Of a DNA stretch of 64,000 bases, positions 17,034 through 26,797 are shown piece after piece (position 1 is the stretch's first letter; each line of letters begins with the position of its first letter). This DNA comes from Chitinophaga terrae (ex Kim and Jung 2007) (GTDB lineage: Bacteria; Bacteroidota; Bacteroidia; Chitinophagales; Chitinophagaceae). The stretch lies in the NCBI RefSeq assembly GCF_900107795.1, contig NZ_FNRL01000010.1, forward strand, positions 1-64,000, given 5' to 3'. Both the position numbers and the translations under genes were made by a program. The notes beneath the pieces were generated by a model, which did not search any database, was not told where the DNA came from, and worked only from the letters and a program-made list of their open reading frames with translations.

Positions 17034-18974
17034 TTATTCTATTGGTTTTTTGTTAGCTACTTCGTCGCTGACCAGTTTGATAAAGGCATCGACATTCATG
17101 GTTCCCAGGTCGCCTTTTGACTGGCGGCGTACAGCCACCACTTCATCTGCAGCCTCTTTTTCACCCAGTACCAGCATGTAAGGGATCTTGGCCAGTTCTG
17201 CTTCGCGGATCTTCTTTCCAATTTTTTCGCTTCGCTCGTCGATCTCTGCGCGAATGTCCGCTTTTTTCAGCAATTCTGCCACCTTCTCTGCGTAAGCCTG
17301 GCTTTTATCGCTGATCGGGAGGATCTTCACCTGTGTAGGCGCTAACCAAAGCGGGAATTTTCCTGCACAGTGTTCGATCAATACGGCGATGAAACGTTCC
17401 AGGGATCCGAACGGCGCACGGTGGATCATTACCGGGCGGTGCTTCTGGTTGTCGGCGCCGATGTATTCCAGCTCGAACCTTTCAGGCAGGTTGTAATCTA
17501 CCTGGATGGTACCTAACTGCCATTTACGGCCCAACGCATCCTTCACCATGAAGTCCAGTTTCGGACCGTAGAAAGCTGCTTCACCGTATTCTACTACGGT
17601 GTTCAGGCCTTTTTCGGCGGCAGATTCGATAATCGCTCTTTCTGCCAGTTCCCAGTTCTCTTCGGAACCAATGTATTTGCTCCTGTCTTCCTTATCACGG
17701 AGGGAAATCTGTGCAGTGTATTCTGTAAAGCTAAGGCTGTTGAATACATACATTACCAGGTCTATTACTTTCTGGAATTCTTCCTTCACCTGGTCGGGAC
17801 GACAGAATAAATGCGCATCGTCCTGGGTAAATCCGCGTACCCTTGTCAGCCCGTGCAATTCGCCATGTTGTTCGTAACGGTAAACGGTTCCGAATTCAGC
17901 AAAACGAACAGGAAGGTCTTTATATGACTTAGGGGAAGCTTTATAAAGTTCGCAGTGGTGCGGACAGTTCATTGGTTTCAGCATGAACTCCTCGCCTTCT
18001 TCCGGCGTGTGGATAGGCTGAAAACTGTCTTTACCATATTTTTCATAGTGTCCGCTGGTGATATACAGGTTTTTGTTCCCGATATGCGGGGTCACTACCG
18101 GCAGGTAGCCTGTTTCCAGCTGCGCTTCCTGCAGGAAACGTTGCAGGCGCTCGCGGAGCAGGGCGCCTTTCGGCAACCACATAGGGAGCCCGAGTCCTAC
18201 CTTTTCAGAAAAGGTAAAGAGTTCCAGTTCCTTGCCCAGTTTGCGGTGGTCACGTTTCTTAGCTTCTTCTACCAGGGTAACATATTCGTCCAGCTCCTTC
18301 TGGTTAGGGAATGTAATTCCATAGATGCGGGTCAGCATCTTGTTCTTCTCATTACCTCTCCAGTAAGCGCCGGCAATGCTGGTCAGCTTTATCGCCTTAA
18401 TGAAGCTGGTGTTGGGAATATGAGGTCCGCGACACAGGTCGGTGAAGCCGCCCTGGGTATAGAAAGTGATCTGACCGTCGGCCAGTTCATTGATCGTTTC
18501 TACTTTATAAGGGTCTCCTTTTTCTGTGAAATATGCTAAAGCATCTGCTTTGCTGACATCTTTACGAACGTATTCACTATTATGTTTGGAGAGTTCCACC
18601 ATTTTTGCTTCGATCTTTTTCAGATCTTCTTCAGAAATAGTGCGGTCGCCCAGGTCAATATCGTAGTAAAATCCGTTTTCAATAGCAGGGCCGTATCCGA
18701 GTTTTACGCCGGGATAGAGCGCTTCCAGGGCTTCAGCCATCAGGTGGGCAGAAGAGTGCCACATAGTGGCTTTTCCGTCTTTGTCGACCCACGTCAGCAA
18801 TTGGAGCGTGCTATCCGTCAATATCGGGCGTGTAGCATCCACTACCTGCCCGTTAACATTTGCGGCTAATACTTTGCGTGCCAATCCCTCGCTGATGGAT
18901 TTGGCAATGTCCAATGCAGTTACTCCTGATTCATACTGACGAACTGCGCCATCCGGAAAAGTGATATTTATCAT
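17034..18974 (-). CDS. thrS: Threonyl-tRNA synthetase
   Basis: 646 residues from the ATG at 18974 ([17 protein letters not shown]); the open frame also includes a TTG at 18995, not preferred. The enzyme charges tRNA-Thr with threonine. Domains in order: TGS (about 1-62), editing domain with [16 protein letters not shown] (about 65-225), class II catalytic core with [14 protein letters not shown] and [14 protein letters not shown] (motif 2 region) and [13 protein letters not shown] (motif 3), then the anticodon-binding domain (about 540-640). The length is typical. It lies upstream of infC on the same strand, the usual gene order. Confidence 0.97.
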   Translation of the reverse strand: MINITFPDGAVRQYESGVTALDIAKSISEGLARKVLAANVNGQVVDATRPILTDSTLQLLTWVDKDGKATMWHSSAHLMAEALEALYPGVKLGYGPAIENGFYYDIDLGDRTISEEDLKKIEAKMVELSKHNSEYVRKDVSKADALAYFTEKGDPYKVETINELADGQITFYTQGGFTDLCRGPHIPNTSFIKAIKLTSIAGAYWRGNEKNKMLTRIYGITFPNQKELDEYVTLVEEAKKRDHRKLGKELELFTFSEKVGLGLPMWLPKGALLRERLQRFLQEAQLETGYLPVVTPHIGNKNLYITSGHYEKYGKDSFQPIHTPEEGEEFMLKPMNCPHHCELYKASPKSYKDLPVRFAEFGTVYRYEQHGELHGLTRVRGFTQDDAHLFCRPDQVKEEFQKVIDLVMYVFNSLSFTEYTAQISLRDKEDRSKYIGSEENWELAERAIIESAAEKGLNTVVEYGEAAFYGPKLDFMVKDALGRKWQLGTIQVDYNLPERFELEYIGADNQKHRPVMIHRAPFGSLERFIAVLIEHCAGKFPLWLAPTQVKILPISDKSQAYAEKVAELLKKADIRAEIDERSEKIGKKIREAELAKIPYMLVLGEKEAADEVVAVRRQSKGDLGTMNVDAFIKLVSDEVANKKPIE

Positions 18975-19480
18975 ACGTTTTTCTGTGAGCTCCAAGTTGT
19001 TTTTAAAGAGCTGTATCCTTAATAAAATGTTTGCGAAGTTAAGAAATAGTTCGTTAGCTTTTTGTGAACTATCATGTTGAACTTAAGGATTTTAAAAATA
19101 AATAACGGGACAGCGGCCCTGTTTCAGTGTAAAACAATGTCGGGCAATTAATTACAGGATCACATTAACAGTATTTATATCTCTTTAAAACATTTATTAT
19201 CAATCATTTTTATAGTAATAAATATTTTTAATAATTAGAACGTTAGCTTTGGATAAGGAAGAGATTTAACCATTCAAAGCATAAAAGAATTTCTACAATT
19301 TATCAAATCATTCGATATGAAATTAGTGGCATTATTTCAACATGATCTTAAACTCCCCGGGGCAAGGGCGCATCATACAGCAACCGTTTGGAAAAAGTCC
19401 TTTAAACACCCGGACTCTTTATTTTCATCTGCCGGCGTTAACTACCTTTTGACTATCCTTGAGTTATATTTCAAAAGGCC
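18975..19480. other. 506-bp intergenic region upstream of thrS
   Basis: AT-rich, with no RNA gene recognised. A weak -7-like TAACTTCGC on the minus strand lies about 60 bp before thrS. An open frame on the plus strand (ATG at 19317, 55 codons, stop at 19484) overlaps the 3' end of the TonB-receptor gene by 4 bp. It has no recognisable family features and is at best a weak small-gene candidate. No clear terminator for the TonB-receptor gene was seen. Confidence 0.5.
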
Positions 19481-21841
19481 TTAAAAGCTGAAATTATACG
19501 TCACCGAAGGCAACACAGGAAACAACGACACCTGCTTCGCCGTCATCTTCACTGTACCCGCACTCCTCACCCCATTAGTTTCCTGGTCGAAGTAAATGAA
19601 ATAAGGATTTTTCCGGTTGTAGACATTATAAACGGAGAAAGTCCAGCTGCCTTTAAAACGCCGCTTCTTCCCGGCTGCCGGCTTATATACTGCTGCCAGA
19701 TCCAACCGGTGATAAGCCGCCATCCGGTAAGCATTGATCCGGCTATACCCCTGAATCAACGTACCCTCCATGAAATAGAAGGTTTCAGGAAGCGTAGTGG
19801 CATTCCCGCTTCCATAAATAAAAGTTCCTGAAAAAGTCCAGCGTTTATTGAGCTCGTAACTCGCCACTACCGAGAGATCATGCCTCCTGTCGTACTTCGC
19901 GGGATAACGCTTCCCGTCGTTCAACCCCGGGAACTGCCGCCAGGTCCAGCCAAGGGTATAACCCACCCATCCTGTTAACCTGCCCTGGCTTTTGTTAAGA
20001 AACCATTCCATCCCATAAGCCTCTCCCTTGCCGAAAATAAAATCGTTCTCGGGGTCGCTTAGCGCAGGCGTATACCCTTCCCGGTACTCGATCTGCTGAT
20101 CCATCTGCTTATAATAAAGAGCTGCAGACAACTCATACTCATTGTCTTTAAAGTTCCTGAAATAACCCGCCGTATAATGCCAGGAGATCTGCGGCTTCAC
20201 CAGGTAGGTACTGGGCACCCAAACATCCGTTGGTAAGGTGGTACCGGCATTTGATACGAGATGTATAAACTGGTGATGCCGTGTAGCGGCCACCTTTACC
20301 GACTGGTTGCCTTTCCAGGCGTAACGCAGTATGATCCTTGGTTCCAAGCCGCTATAAGTACCTACCGCCTTGCCACGCCCATACACCACACTGTCTTGTT
20401 TTTTTCCCCGGCTGTCGTAAAAATACCGGGTATAAGGGCCGATCTGCATAAACCCGCTATGTCTCAAACCCAGGTTCAGCCTGAAATGCGGGGAAATCTC
20501 CCAGTCATCCATCACATAAAGTCCTGTTTCATGGGCATACTTCCTGACTGCATTGTCTGGGCTTAATACTACACTATCCTGTTGCCCGCCGATCGTGGAG
20601 GGAGTAAAAGTATGGTAGATATAATTCCCCCCAAACTTAATATGATGGCGGGCATGCGGGTAATAATCAAAATCCAGTTTCGCGTTGCCATCATTGATCC
20701 CCGAAGTGATCTTAACATCAAAATAATTCTGCAGGGCGCTCACCTGGAATTTATACCGGTTATAGATCAGCGAGGTATTCATGAACAATTTGCTGTTGAA
20801 AACATGATTCCAACGCAGTGTAGCTGTGGTATTGCCCCAGGGGATCCTGACATTGAAAGACCTGTCGCTGTTATGGAAACTGAATACATCTTTTCCTGTA
20901 TAGGCGCTTACATACAGGTGATCTTTATCCGACAACCTGAAATTCACCTTCGCATTCAGATCATAGAAATAATACCCAGAACCTTTGTAATTTGTATTAT
21001 TGATAAATGGCTTTGTGATCAGATCCAGGTAGGTACGCCTGCCGCTAATAATAAATGAGGATTTGTTCTTCCGGATAGGCCCCTGTACAGAAAGCCTGGA
21101 AGCGATGAAACCAATTCCTCCTTCTCCCTGCAACTCTTTATTATTGCCTTCTTTCATGGAAACATCCACCACGGAAGAGAGCCGCCCGCCATAGTTAGCC
21201 GGCATTCCTCCTTTGATCAGGGTGGCGCTCCTGATGGCATCTGCATTAAATACCGAGAAAAAACCAAAGAGGTGACCGGTATTATAAACCGGCGCTTCAT
21301 CGAGCAGGATAAGATTCTGATCCTGCGCTCCTCCCCTGACATACATGCCCGAATTCCCTTCTCCTGCGGCTTGTACGCCCGGCATCAGCTGCAAGGCTTT
21401 CAGTATATCCACCTCTCCCAACATGGAAGGCAATTTCTTTGCTGTAGCCACTGACAACCCAATCCTGCCAATGTCGGTGCTTTGAACATTGGCATCTTTG
21501 CTGACCGTAGCCTGCACCACTACTTCTTTAGCGGTAAAAGACCGGGGAGCCAGTTCCTGGTGCCGGACTATATTTCCTGTTAACTCGAGTGTAATAACCC
21601 TGGACGTATAACCCAGGTAAGAAAAGAGAAAGGTATAATTCCCCGGGGGCAGTGAGATGGAATAAAAGCCGTAGTTATTGGACTGTACGCCCACAAAGGG
21701 TTTTAACACCTGGATAGTGGCTCCTGACAAGGCCTCGCCGTTTGTACTGTCTTTCACAAACCCGCTTATTGTAAACTGCTGTGCGCCTGCGCGCACAATG
21801 ATCAGCAACAAAAGGGATAGGCAGTAAAAACGTTTCATCAT
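19481..21841 (-). CDS. TonB-dependent outer-membrane receptor with carboxypeptidase-regulatory-like domain
   Basis: 786 residues. Signal peptide (to about residue 20, RAGAQ), a CarboxypepD_reg-like beta-sandwich (about 24-105; GFVKDSTNGEALSGATIQV), a plug domain (about 120-230; GMYVRGGAQDQNLILLDEAP), then an outer-membrane barrel ending in an aromatic residue (TYNFSF). It should import or sense a substrate with TonB-ExbBD energy. There is no SusD partner, so it is not a standard Sus glycan pair. It follows the DUF3347 lipoprotein gene by 62 bp, and that family is linked to copper handling, so a metal or chelate substrate is a reasonable guess only. An inverted repeat lies in the gap. Confidence 0.9.
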   Translation of the reverse strand: MMKRFYCLSLLLLIIVRAGAQQFTISGFVKDSTNGEALSGATIQVLKPFVGVQSNNYGFYSISLPPGNYTFLFSYLGYTSRVITLELTGNIVRHQELAPRSFTAKEVVVQATVSKDANVQSTDIGRIGLSVATAKKLPSMLGEVDILKALQLMPGVQAAGEGNSGMYVRGGAQDQNLILLDEAPVYNTGHLFGFFSVFNADAIRSATLIKGGMPANYGGRLSSVVDVSMKEGNNKELQGEGGIGFIASRLSVQGPIRKNKSSFIISGRRTYLDLITKPFINNTNYKGSGYYFYDLNAKVNFRLSDKDHLYVSAYTGKDVFSFHNSDRSFNVRIPWGNTTATLRWNHVFNSKLFMNTSLIYNRYKFQVSALQNYFDVKITSGINDGNAKLDFDYYPHARHHIKFGGNYIYHTFTPSTIGGQQDSVVLSPDNAVRKYAHETGLYVMDDWEISPHFRLNLGLRHSGFMQIGPYTRYFYDSRGKKQDSVVYGRGKAVGTYSGLEPRIILRYAWKGNQSVKVAATRHHQFIHLVSNAGTTLPTDVWVPSTYLVKPQISWHYTAGYFRNFKDNEYELSAALYYKQMDQQIEYREGYTPALSDPENDFIFGKGEAYGMEWFLNKSQGRLTGWVGYTLGWTWRQFPGLNDGKRYPAKYDRRHDLSVVASYELNKRWTFSGTFIYGSGNATTLPETFYFMEGTLIQGYSRINAYRMAAYHRLDLAAVYKPAAGKKRRFKGSWTFSVYNVYNRKNPYFIYFDQETNGVRSAGTVKMTAKQVSLFPVLPSVTYNFSF

Positions 21842-21845
21842 ATCC

Positions 21846-21897
21846 GTGAATCATGAACAGTGATCCGGAAGTTACGAATTACTGTTCATGATATCAC
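21846..21897. repeat. Inverted repeat between the DUF3347 and TonB-receptor genes
   Basis: ATCATGAACAGT (21850-21861) and ACTGTTCATGAT (21881-21892) are perfect 12-bp arms, extended outward by GTGA/TCAC with a one-base bulge; spacer 19 nt. It fills most of the 62-bp gap just before the TonB-receptor start, so it may be an operator or an mRNA hairpin. There is no T-run, so it is not a classic terminator. Confidence 0.6.
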
Positions 21898-21903
21898 CTT
21901 AAG

Positions 21904-22491
21904 TTACTTATAAATAAGCGTATCCCTGGTTTCTCCGCAGGTTAACATTTCTTTACCAAAATATGGGTTGCGGATCACCGGTTTGTTGCTGAGCCAGAAA
22001 GCGCCGTTGTCGTTAAACGCCATTGGGCAGAATTGGTGATACACCGTATCTCCTTTGATACCGGTGTTTTTGATCAGATCGAATAACATATCCGATACCA
22101 TCTGGAAAGAAGCCCGTTTCCCGTCTATCCCCTGTTCGCCAACCATGCCGACCAGTTCGGCGCTCATACTGCCGGTGATGCCGGTGATATCCGCCAGTTT
22201 TGCGCTGTCCATCTGCAATAAATTTACAGGCAAGCTATCGAGATGCCCTTTCAGTTCATTTGCCGCAGTGTTGGCGCCCAAACTGTCGTCTGCCACCAGT
22301 TTCTCCGTTAACTGGTAATAAGAATTCAAGGCAACCTTTAAAGAATCGTAAAAAACCGGGTTATAAGGCGCTTGCAACGCCTGGGCGCTTACCTCGTTCT
22401 GGTCATTGGCCGATTGACTGTTCTGCTGGCAGGAAACCAGCGCTGTGGCGAGTCCCAGGCCGGCAACGGTTACGAATATCTTAAAATTCAT
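21904..22491 (-). CDS. DUF3347 lipoprotein
   Basis: 195 residues from the ATG at 22491; the longer frame to 22536 would spoil the signal peptide. The lipobox is ALVSC, so the protein is lipid-anchored. The body is helical. The C-terminus carries the DUF3347 hallmark QFCPMAFNDNGAFWLSN, then NPYFGKEMLTCGE: two Cys, Met and aromatic residues that could bind copper. DUF3347 domains occur as tails of RND adaptor proteins and as separate proteins next to copper or silver efflux genes. Here the efflux operon lies 2.2 kb away behind an ABC-F gene on the other strand. Family firm; metal binding inferred. Confidence 0.85.
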   Translation of the reverse strand: MNFKIFVTVAGLGLATALVSCQQNSQSANDQNEVSAQALQAPYNPVFYDSLKVALNSYYQLTEKLVADDSLGANTAANELKGHLDSLPVNLLQMDSAKLADITGITGSMSAELVGMVGEQGIDGKRASFQMVSDMLFDLIKNTGIKGDTVYHQFCPMAFNDNGAFWLSNKPVIRNPYFGKEMLTCGETRDTLIYK

Positions 22492-22589
22492 CTGTAAATG
22501 CTTTCCTGTAAAACTAGGGAAATTTACTACGACCACAAGAATAACCTGGCAGAAGGGATGCAGCGGCCATGGAATACCACAAAAATGTG

Positions 22590-22598
22590 TAACTTTGC
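22590..22598 (+). promoter_or_regulatory. -7 element of the ABC-F gene
   Basis: TAACTTTGC, a full TAnnTTTG match, 30 bp before the ATG at 22628. No -33 TTTG at the usual distance. Confidence 0.4.
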
Positions 22599-22627
22599 AC
22601 GTTTTTTACTCAATTTTTTGATTTTTT

Positions 22628-24604
22628 ATGTTGATCGCATTACAGGATATTACGTTTGAGTTTGGCTCCAGGGTGATCCTGGAAGATTCTTCCTGGCATA
22701 TAGAACCGGGCGACCGGGTAGGACTTATTGGTTTGAACGGAACCGGTAAATCTACCCTGTTGCGTATCATAAACGGCGAATATTCTGTTTCCAAGGGAAG
22801 CGTTAATAAAAGTAAAAACCTTACCATCGGGTTCTTTAACCAGGACCTGTTAAGCTTTGAAACCAACGAATCGATCCTGACTGTTGGTATGATGGCTTTT
22901 GGAAAGGCGCTGGAACTGGAAAAAGATATTGAACGTATCACGAAGGAACTGGAAGAAAATCAAACAGATGCCCTGCTGCACGAATTCAGCGATAAACTGC
23001 ATGAATTTGAAGCCCTCGACGGCTACAACATGAAACATAAAACAGCCCAGGTACTGGAAGGTCTTGGTTTTACCACGTCCGACCTGGACAGGCCTTACAA
23101 CGAGTTCTCCGGAGGTTGGAGAATGCGCGTACTGCTGGCCCGCCTGATCCTGCAGCAACCCGATGTACTCATGCTCGACGAGCCTACGAACCACCTCGAC
23201 CTCCCGTCTATCGAATGGCTGGAGCGTTACCTGGTTGGTTATAACGGGGCGGTGATCATCGTATCGCACGACCGTTATTTCCTTGACAGGATGGTGAACA
23301 AGATCGTAGAACTGTACCAGCAGCAGCTCCATCACTATACCGGCTCCTATTCCGACTACGAAGTTGAAAAGGAACTGCGCAGGGAAATGCAGCAGAGAGC
23401 GTACGAAAACCAGCAGGACTATATCCGCCAGCAGGAAAGGTTTATTGAGCGGTTTAAGGCGAAAGCCTCTAAAGCCGCGCAGGCGCAGAGTATTGCAAAA
23501 AGATTGGATAAACTGGAAAGGATTGAACAGGTAGATAATGGTCCGAGCAAGATCCGCATCAACTTTACTGTAGATAAAACTCCCGGCAAGATCTTATGTA
23601 CGCTTAACAACGTAAGCAAAAGCTACGGCAATATCAGCATCCTGAGAAATGCCAGCGCAGAGATCAACCGCGGTGATAAAATTGCCCTGATAGGCGCCAA
23701 CGGTAAGGGTAAGTCTACTCTCCTCCGCATTATTTTCGGGATGGAAGAAATGGAAGGTGAAAGAATTCCCGGCCATAACGTAATGACCAGCTTTTATGCG
23801 CAACACCAACTGGAATCGCTGGATATGTCGAGCGAGATCCTGGATGAACTGAAGAACTTCGGCAGCGGACGCACAGAGCTGGAACTCCGCCAGTTGCTGG
23901 GTTGCTTCCTGTTTACAGGCGACGATGTATTTAAAAAGATCAAGATATTATCAGGAGGTGAAAAAGCAAGGGTAGCCCTGGCTAAGACCATCATCAGCCA
24001 GGCCAACTTCCTCATGCTCGACGAGCCTACGAACCACCTTGATATGAACTCCGTTCAGATGCTGATAGACGCGCTGAATAAGTACGAGGGCAGTTATGTA
24101 CTGGTGTCGCACGACCGTTATTTCGTCAGCCAGACCGCCAATAAGATCTGGGAGATCGTAGACGGGCAGATCAAGGAATTTAAAGGTACATACACCGAAT
24201 ACGAAGAATGGAAAAAACGCATGGCGGCCCAGGCGCAAGGCGCAGCGAAAGCCGGTAACGAGAACAGGAAAGAGCAAAAGGCCGCTGCACAACAGCAACC
24301 TACTCCTGCCCCCGCTCCCGCCCCTGCGGCCAATAAAACGGCTATCAATAAGGAAGTGCAGAGAGAACTGCAAAAGCAGCAGAAGCAATTTGCCCAGGTA
24401 GAAAGCCAGCTTGCGAGCCTGAAAGACAGGAAAGCCAGCCTGGAAAACTCTCTTGGCGCGCCGGAGACATACAGCGATAAAGTTAAGTTTGCCCAGGTAG
24501 AAAGCGAGTACCAGGAAGTACAGAAATTACTGGATAAAGCAAACCAACAATACGAACAACTTTTTGAAAAGATCATGGAACTGGAGGCAAACCTCAACAG
24601 TTAA
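22628..24604 (+). CDS. ABC-F family ATPase (duplicated ATP-binding cassette)
   Basis: 658 residues with no membrane segments. Two ABC modules: Walker A GLNGTGKST (35-43) and GANGKGKST (356-364), signatures SGGWRMRV (161-168) and LSGGEKARVALAK, and Walker B LMLDEPTNHLD in both halves. A charged linker (about 240-300) joins them; this is the ABC-F P-site tRNA interaction motif region. A Pro/Ala/Gln-rich stretch leads to a C-terminal coiled coil (about 585-655), as in Uup. ABC-F proteins act on the ribosome or, for Uup, in DNA and ribosome metabolism. A housekeeping role is more likely than antibiotic protection, but this cannot be settled from sequence alone. Confidence 0.93.
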   Translation: MLIALQDITFEFGSRVILEDSSWHIEPGDRVGLIGLNGTGKSTLLRIINGEYSVSKGSVNKSKNLTIGFFNQDLLSFETNESILTVGMMAFGKALELEKDIERITKELEENQTDALLHEFSDKLHEFEALDGYNMKHKTAQVLEGLGFTTSDLDRPYNEFSGGWRMRVLLARLILQQPDVLMLDEPTNHLDLPSIEWLERYLVGYNGAVIIVSHDRYFLDRMVNKIVELYQQQLHHYTGSYSDYEVEKELRREMQQRAYENQQDYIRQQERFIERFKAKASKAAQAQSIAKRLDKLERIEQVDNGPSKIRINFTVDKTPGKILCTLNNVSKSYGNISILRNASAEINRGDKIALIGANGKGKSTLLRIIFGMEEMEGERIPGHNVMTSFYAQHQLESLDMSSEILDELKNFGSGRTELELRQLLGCFLFTGDDVFKKIKILSGGEKARVALAKTIISQANFLMLDEPTNHLDMNSVQMLIDALNKYEGSYVLVSHDRYFVSQTANKIWEIVDGQIKEFKGTYTEYEEWKKRMAAQAQGAAKAGNENRKEQKAAAQQQPTPAPAPAPAANKTAINKEVQRELQKQQKQFAQVESQLASLKDRKASLENSLGAPETYSDKVKFAQVESEYQEVQKLLDKANQQYEQLFEKIMELEANLNS

Positions 24605-24622
24605 GGTTCCTTACAGTGAAGT

Positions 24623-24684
24623 AAAGAGGCATAAGGTTTTTTTGAATATATTTTCTATATTTATTAATAACCTTATGCTTCTTT
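24623..24684. repeat. Long inverted repeat before the response-regulator gene
   Basis: AAAGAGGCATAAGGTT (24623-24638) and AACCTTATGCTTCTTT (24669-24684) form a 16-bp stem with one G-U pair. The 30-nt spacer is AT-rich and starts with a T-run. It follows the ABC-F stop by 18 bp and may end that transcript. A smaller hairpin (GCAG/CTGC) follows at about 24691-24706. Confidence 0.6.
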
Positions 24685-24724
24685 GTTTTCGCAGCTTCTC
24701 TGCGAGCTAATAAAAATTTTGTGT

Positions 24725-25411
24725 ATGCAAAAAATACTGGTAGTTGAAGATGAGGTTAAAGTAGCCAATGCCGTTAAAAAAGGCCTTGAAGAAAACGGGT
24801 TTGAAGTGGATGTTGCCTACGATGGGCGTATAGGCAAAGGATTGGCCACCAGTAACCATTACGACCTGGTCATACTGGACCTCAACCTTCCTCACAATAA
24901 TGGTTACGAACTTTGTGAAGTGATCAGGCAGAAGAACAACAAAGTTCCGGTTATCATGCTCACTGCCCTGGGCGGCATGGAAGACAAAATGCAGGCCTTT
25001 GAGCTGGGCGCCGATGACTACCTGGTAAAACCTTTCGATTTCCGGGAATTGCTCGCCCGTATCCGGGTGTTCCTTAAACGGGCCGGATCTGAAGCCACAC
25101 ATGGCACCCAGTACAAGATCAGCATCGCCGATCTCGAAATTGACCGCGAAAAAAAAGATGTAACCCGTGGCGGTAAAAAAATCACCCTCACCGCCAAAGA
25201 ATATCAATTGCTGGAATTTCTTGCACTGCATAAAGGAAAAGTTATCTCTAAACTCACCATTGCTGAAAAAGTATGGGATATCGACTTCGACACCGGTACC
25301 AACGTGATCGAAGTATACATGAACTTTCTCAGGAAGAAGATAGACAAAGACTTTGACCAGAAACTGCTGCATACCAAAACCGGTATGGGCTACTACCTGT
25401 CGGAAGAATAA
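24725..25411 (+). CDS. OmpR-family response regulator (CusR/CopR-like)
   Basis: 228 residues from the ATG at 24725; the frame is open to 24683, but those residues precede the conserved start MQKILVVEDE. Receiver domain (1-115): acidic pair Glu8-Asp9, phospho-acceptor Asp52 (ILDLNLP), Thr80, Lys102 (YLVKPF). Winged-helix DNA-binding domain (about 130-226) with the phrases LTAKEYQLLEFLALHKGKV and NVIEVYMNFLRKKID of the heavy-metal regulator group. Its kinase gene begins 8 bp later and a tripartite efflux system follows, so it very probably controls those genes. The metal signal is inferred from context. Confidence 0.93.
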   Translation: MQKILVVEDEVKVANAVKKGLEENGFEVDVAYDGRIGKGLATSNHYDLVILDLNLPHNNGYELCEVIRQKNNKVPVIMLTALGGMEDKMQAFELGADDYLVKPFDFRELLARIRVFLKRAGSEATHGTQYKISIADLEIDREKKDVTRGGKKITLTAKEYQLLEFLALHKGKVISKLTIAEKVWDIDFDTGTNVIEVYMNFLRKKIDKDFDQKLLHTKTGMGYYLSEE

Positions 25412-25419
25412 GCCAGTCC

Positions 25420-26790
25420 TTGAAGATTAAATACAAAATAGCGCTTTATTATACCCTGTCGGCTACGCTGATGCTGATTGCCTTTGCAGGGTTTGCCTAT
25501 TATTTTTCTGCGAAATCCAGGAAAGCCGAATACCTGGAAAGGCTGGAATACAGGGCCCGTTCTATTGCCAATGTGATCATTGAAGATGGAAATGTAAAAG
25601 TGGATCTTCTGAGGAAGCTTGACAGGACCACGTTCCAGGACCTGTACAAAGAAACCATCCTCGTATACAACCCCAACTACGACCTGCTTTACAGCAACCT
25701 TAAAGACACCACCATCAGGACCAACCAGGCCCTTCTCACCTATATAAAAGAAAATAAACTGTATAGTTATGATAAAGGCAATGGAGAAGTAGTGGGCGTA
25801 TATTATACAGAAGGCACGGTGTCCGTGATCGTGATCGTTGCCTCCTTTGATAAATACGGCTTCCAGAACCTTCAGAACCTGCGGCGCATCTTATTGATCG
25901 AAGCCCTTATTGCCATTGGCATATTGGTTGGCGTGGGTTATTTCTTCGCCCGGAAAATGGTGCAGCCAATAGACAAACTGGTGGAGCAGGTAGACAGCAT
26001 TAATGCCAATAATCTACAGGATACCCAGGTAGCAGTAAAAGGGAAAGATGAAATATCCAAGCTGGGCGCCAATTTCAACACCATGCTGCAAAGATTGAGC
26101 GAATCGTTCCACCTGCAGAAAAGTTTTGTGAGTAACGCATCGCATGAACTTCGTACCCCCCTTGCCGCTATAATCAGCCAGTTGCAGGTAACGCTGTCTA
26201 AAGAGCGCAGCAAAGAAGAATACCTGGCATTGCTGACCTCTTTGCTGGAAGATGCCGAAAACCTTTCAGACCTTTCCAATGGCCTGCTTCAGCTGGCGCA
26301 ATCTGAAATGCGCCAGGAAGGATTTGCATTCACGGATGTAAGAATAGATGAGCTGCTGCTTGAAATGCCAACGCTGATCAGGTTAAAACAGAAGAATACC
26401 AGCAAGGTAGACATACATTTTGTAAAAGTGCCTGACAACGATTCCGATGTAACCTGCCATGGCAACGAGAACCTGTTGAAAGTACTTTTCCTTAACCTGA
26501 TAGACAACGCCTGTAAGTTTTCCGATAACAACACCGCCATTGTAACCATTGATTTCTTCACTCAATATATCTTAGTACAGGTAAAAGACACCGGGATAGG
26601 CATCCCTCCTGCCGAGATCAATAAAATATTTGAACCCTTTTACCGCGGTCAAAATGCCTTGCAGATCCGCGGCCATGGACTTGGCTTATCTATCTGCAAA
26701 AAAATAGTACAGCTTCATAACGGGCATATCACAGTTACTTCCACATCGCAGGAGGGCACCACTTTTACCGTGATGCTGCCTCATCTCTAA
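25420..26790 (+). CDS. Sensor histidine kinase (HisKA type), TTG start
   Basis: 456 residues. No ATG precedes the first membrane helix, so the TTG at 25420, 8 bp after the regulator stop, is the likely start (MKIKYKIALYYTLSA). Membrane helices at about 7-29 and 157-177 enclose a periplasmic sensor of about 125 residues with no evident Cys or His cluster. Then come HAMP (about 178-230), HisKA with His242 (NASHELRTPLA), and HATPase with NLIDNACKFSDN (N box), DTGIGIPP (390-397) and HGLGLS (419-424). It forms a two-component pair with the preceding regulator. The signal is unknown; metal stress is suggested by the downstream efflux genes. Confidence 0.93.
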   Translation: MKIKYKIALYYTLSATLMLIAFAGFAYYFSAKSRKAEYLERLEYRARSIANVIIEDGNVKVDLLRKLDRTTFQDLYKETILVYNPNYDLLYSNLKDTTIRTNQALLTYIKENKLYSYDKGNGEVVGVYYTEGTVSVIVIVASFDKYGFQNLQNLRRILLIEALIAIGILVGVGYFFARKMVQPIDKLVEQVDSINANNLQDTQVAVKGKDEISKLGANFNTMLQRLSESFHLQKSFVSNASHELRTPLAAIISQLQVTLSKERSKEEYLALLTSLLEDAENLSDLSNGLLQLAQSEMRQEGFAFTDVRIDELLLEMPTLIRLKQKNTSKVDIHFVKVPDNDSDVTCHGNENLLKVLFLNLIDNACKFSDNNTAIVTIDFFTQYILVQVKDTGIGIPPAEINKIFEPFYRGQNALQIRGHGLGLSICKKIVQLHNGHITVTSTSQEGTTFTVMLPHL

Positions 26791-26797
26791 TCTTATT

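Noticed and set aside
19317-19484. 55-codon ORF downstream of the TonB receptor gene
   Set aside because: It overlaps the receptor gene end, lacks family features and a clear promoter; kept only as a note in the intergenic entry.
22628-24604. Antibiotic-resistance ABC-F (ribosomal protection)
   Set aside because: The C-terminal coiled coil and linker fit Uup-like housekeeping members at least as well; context gives no resistance link.
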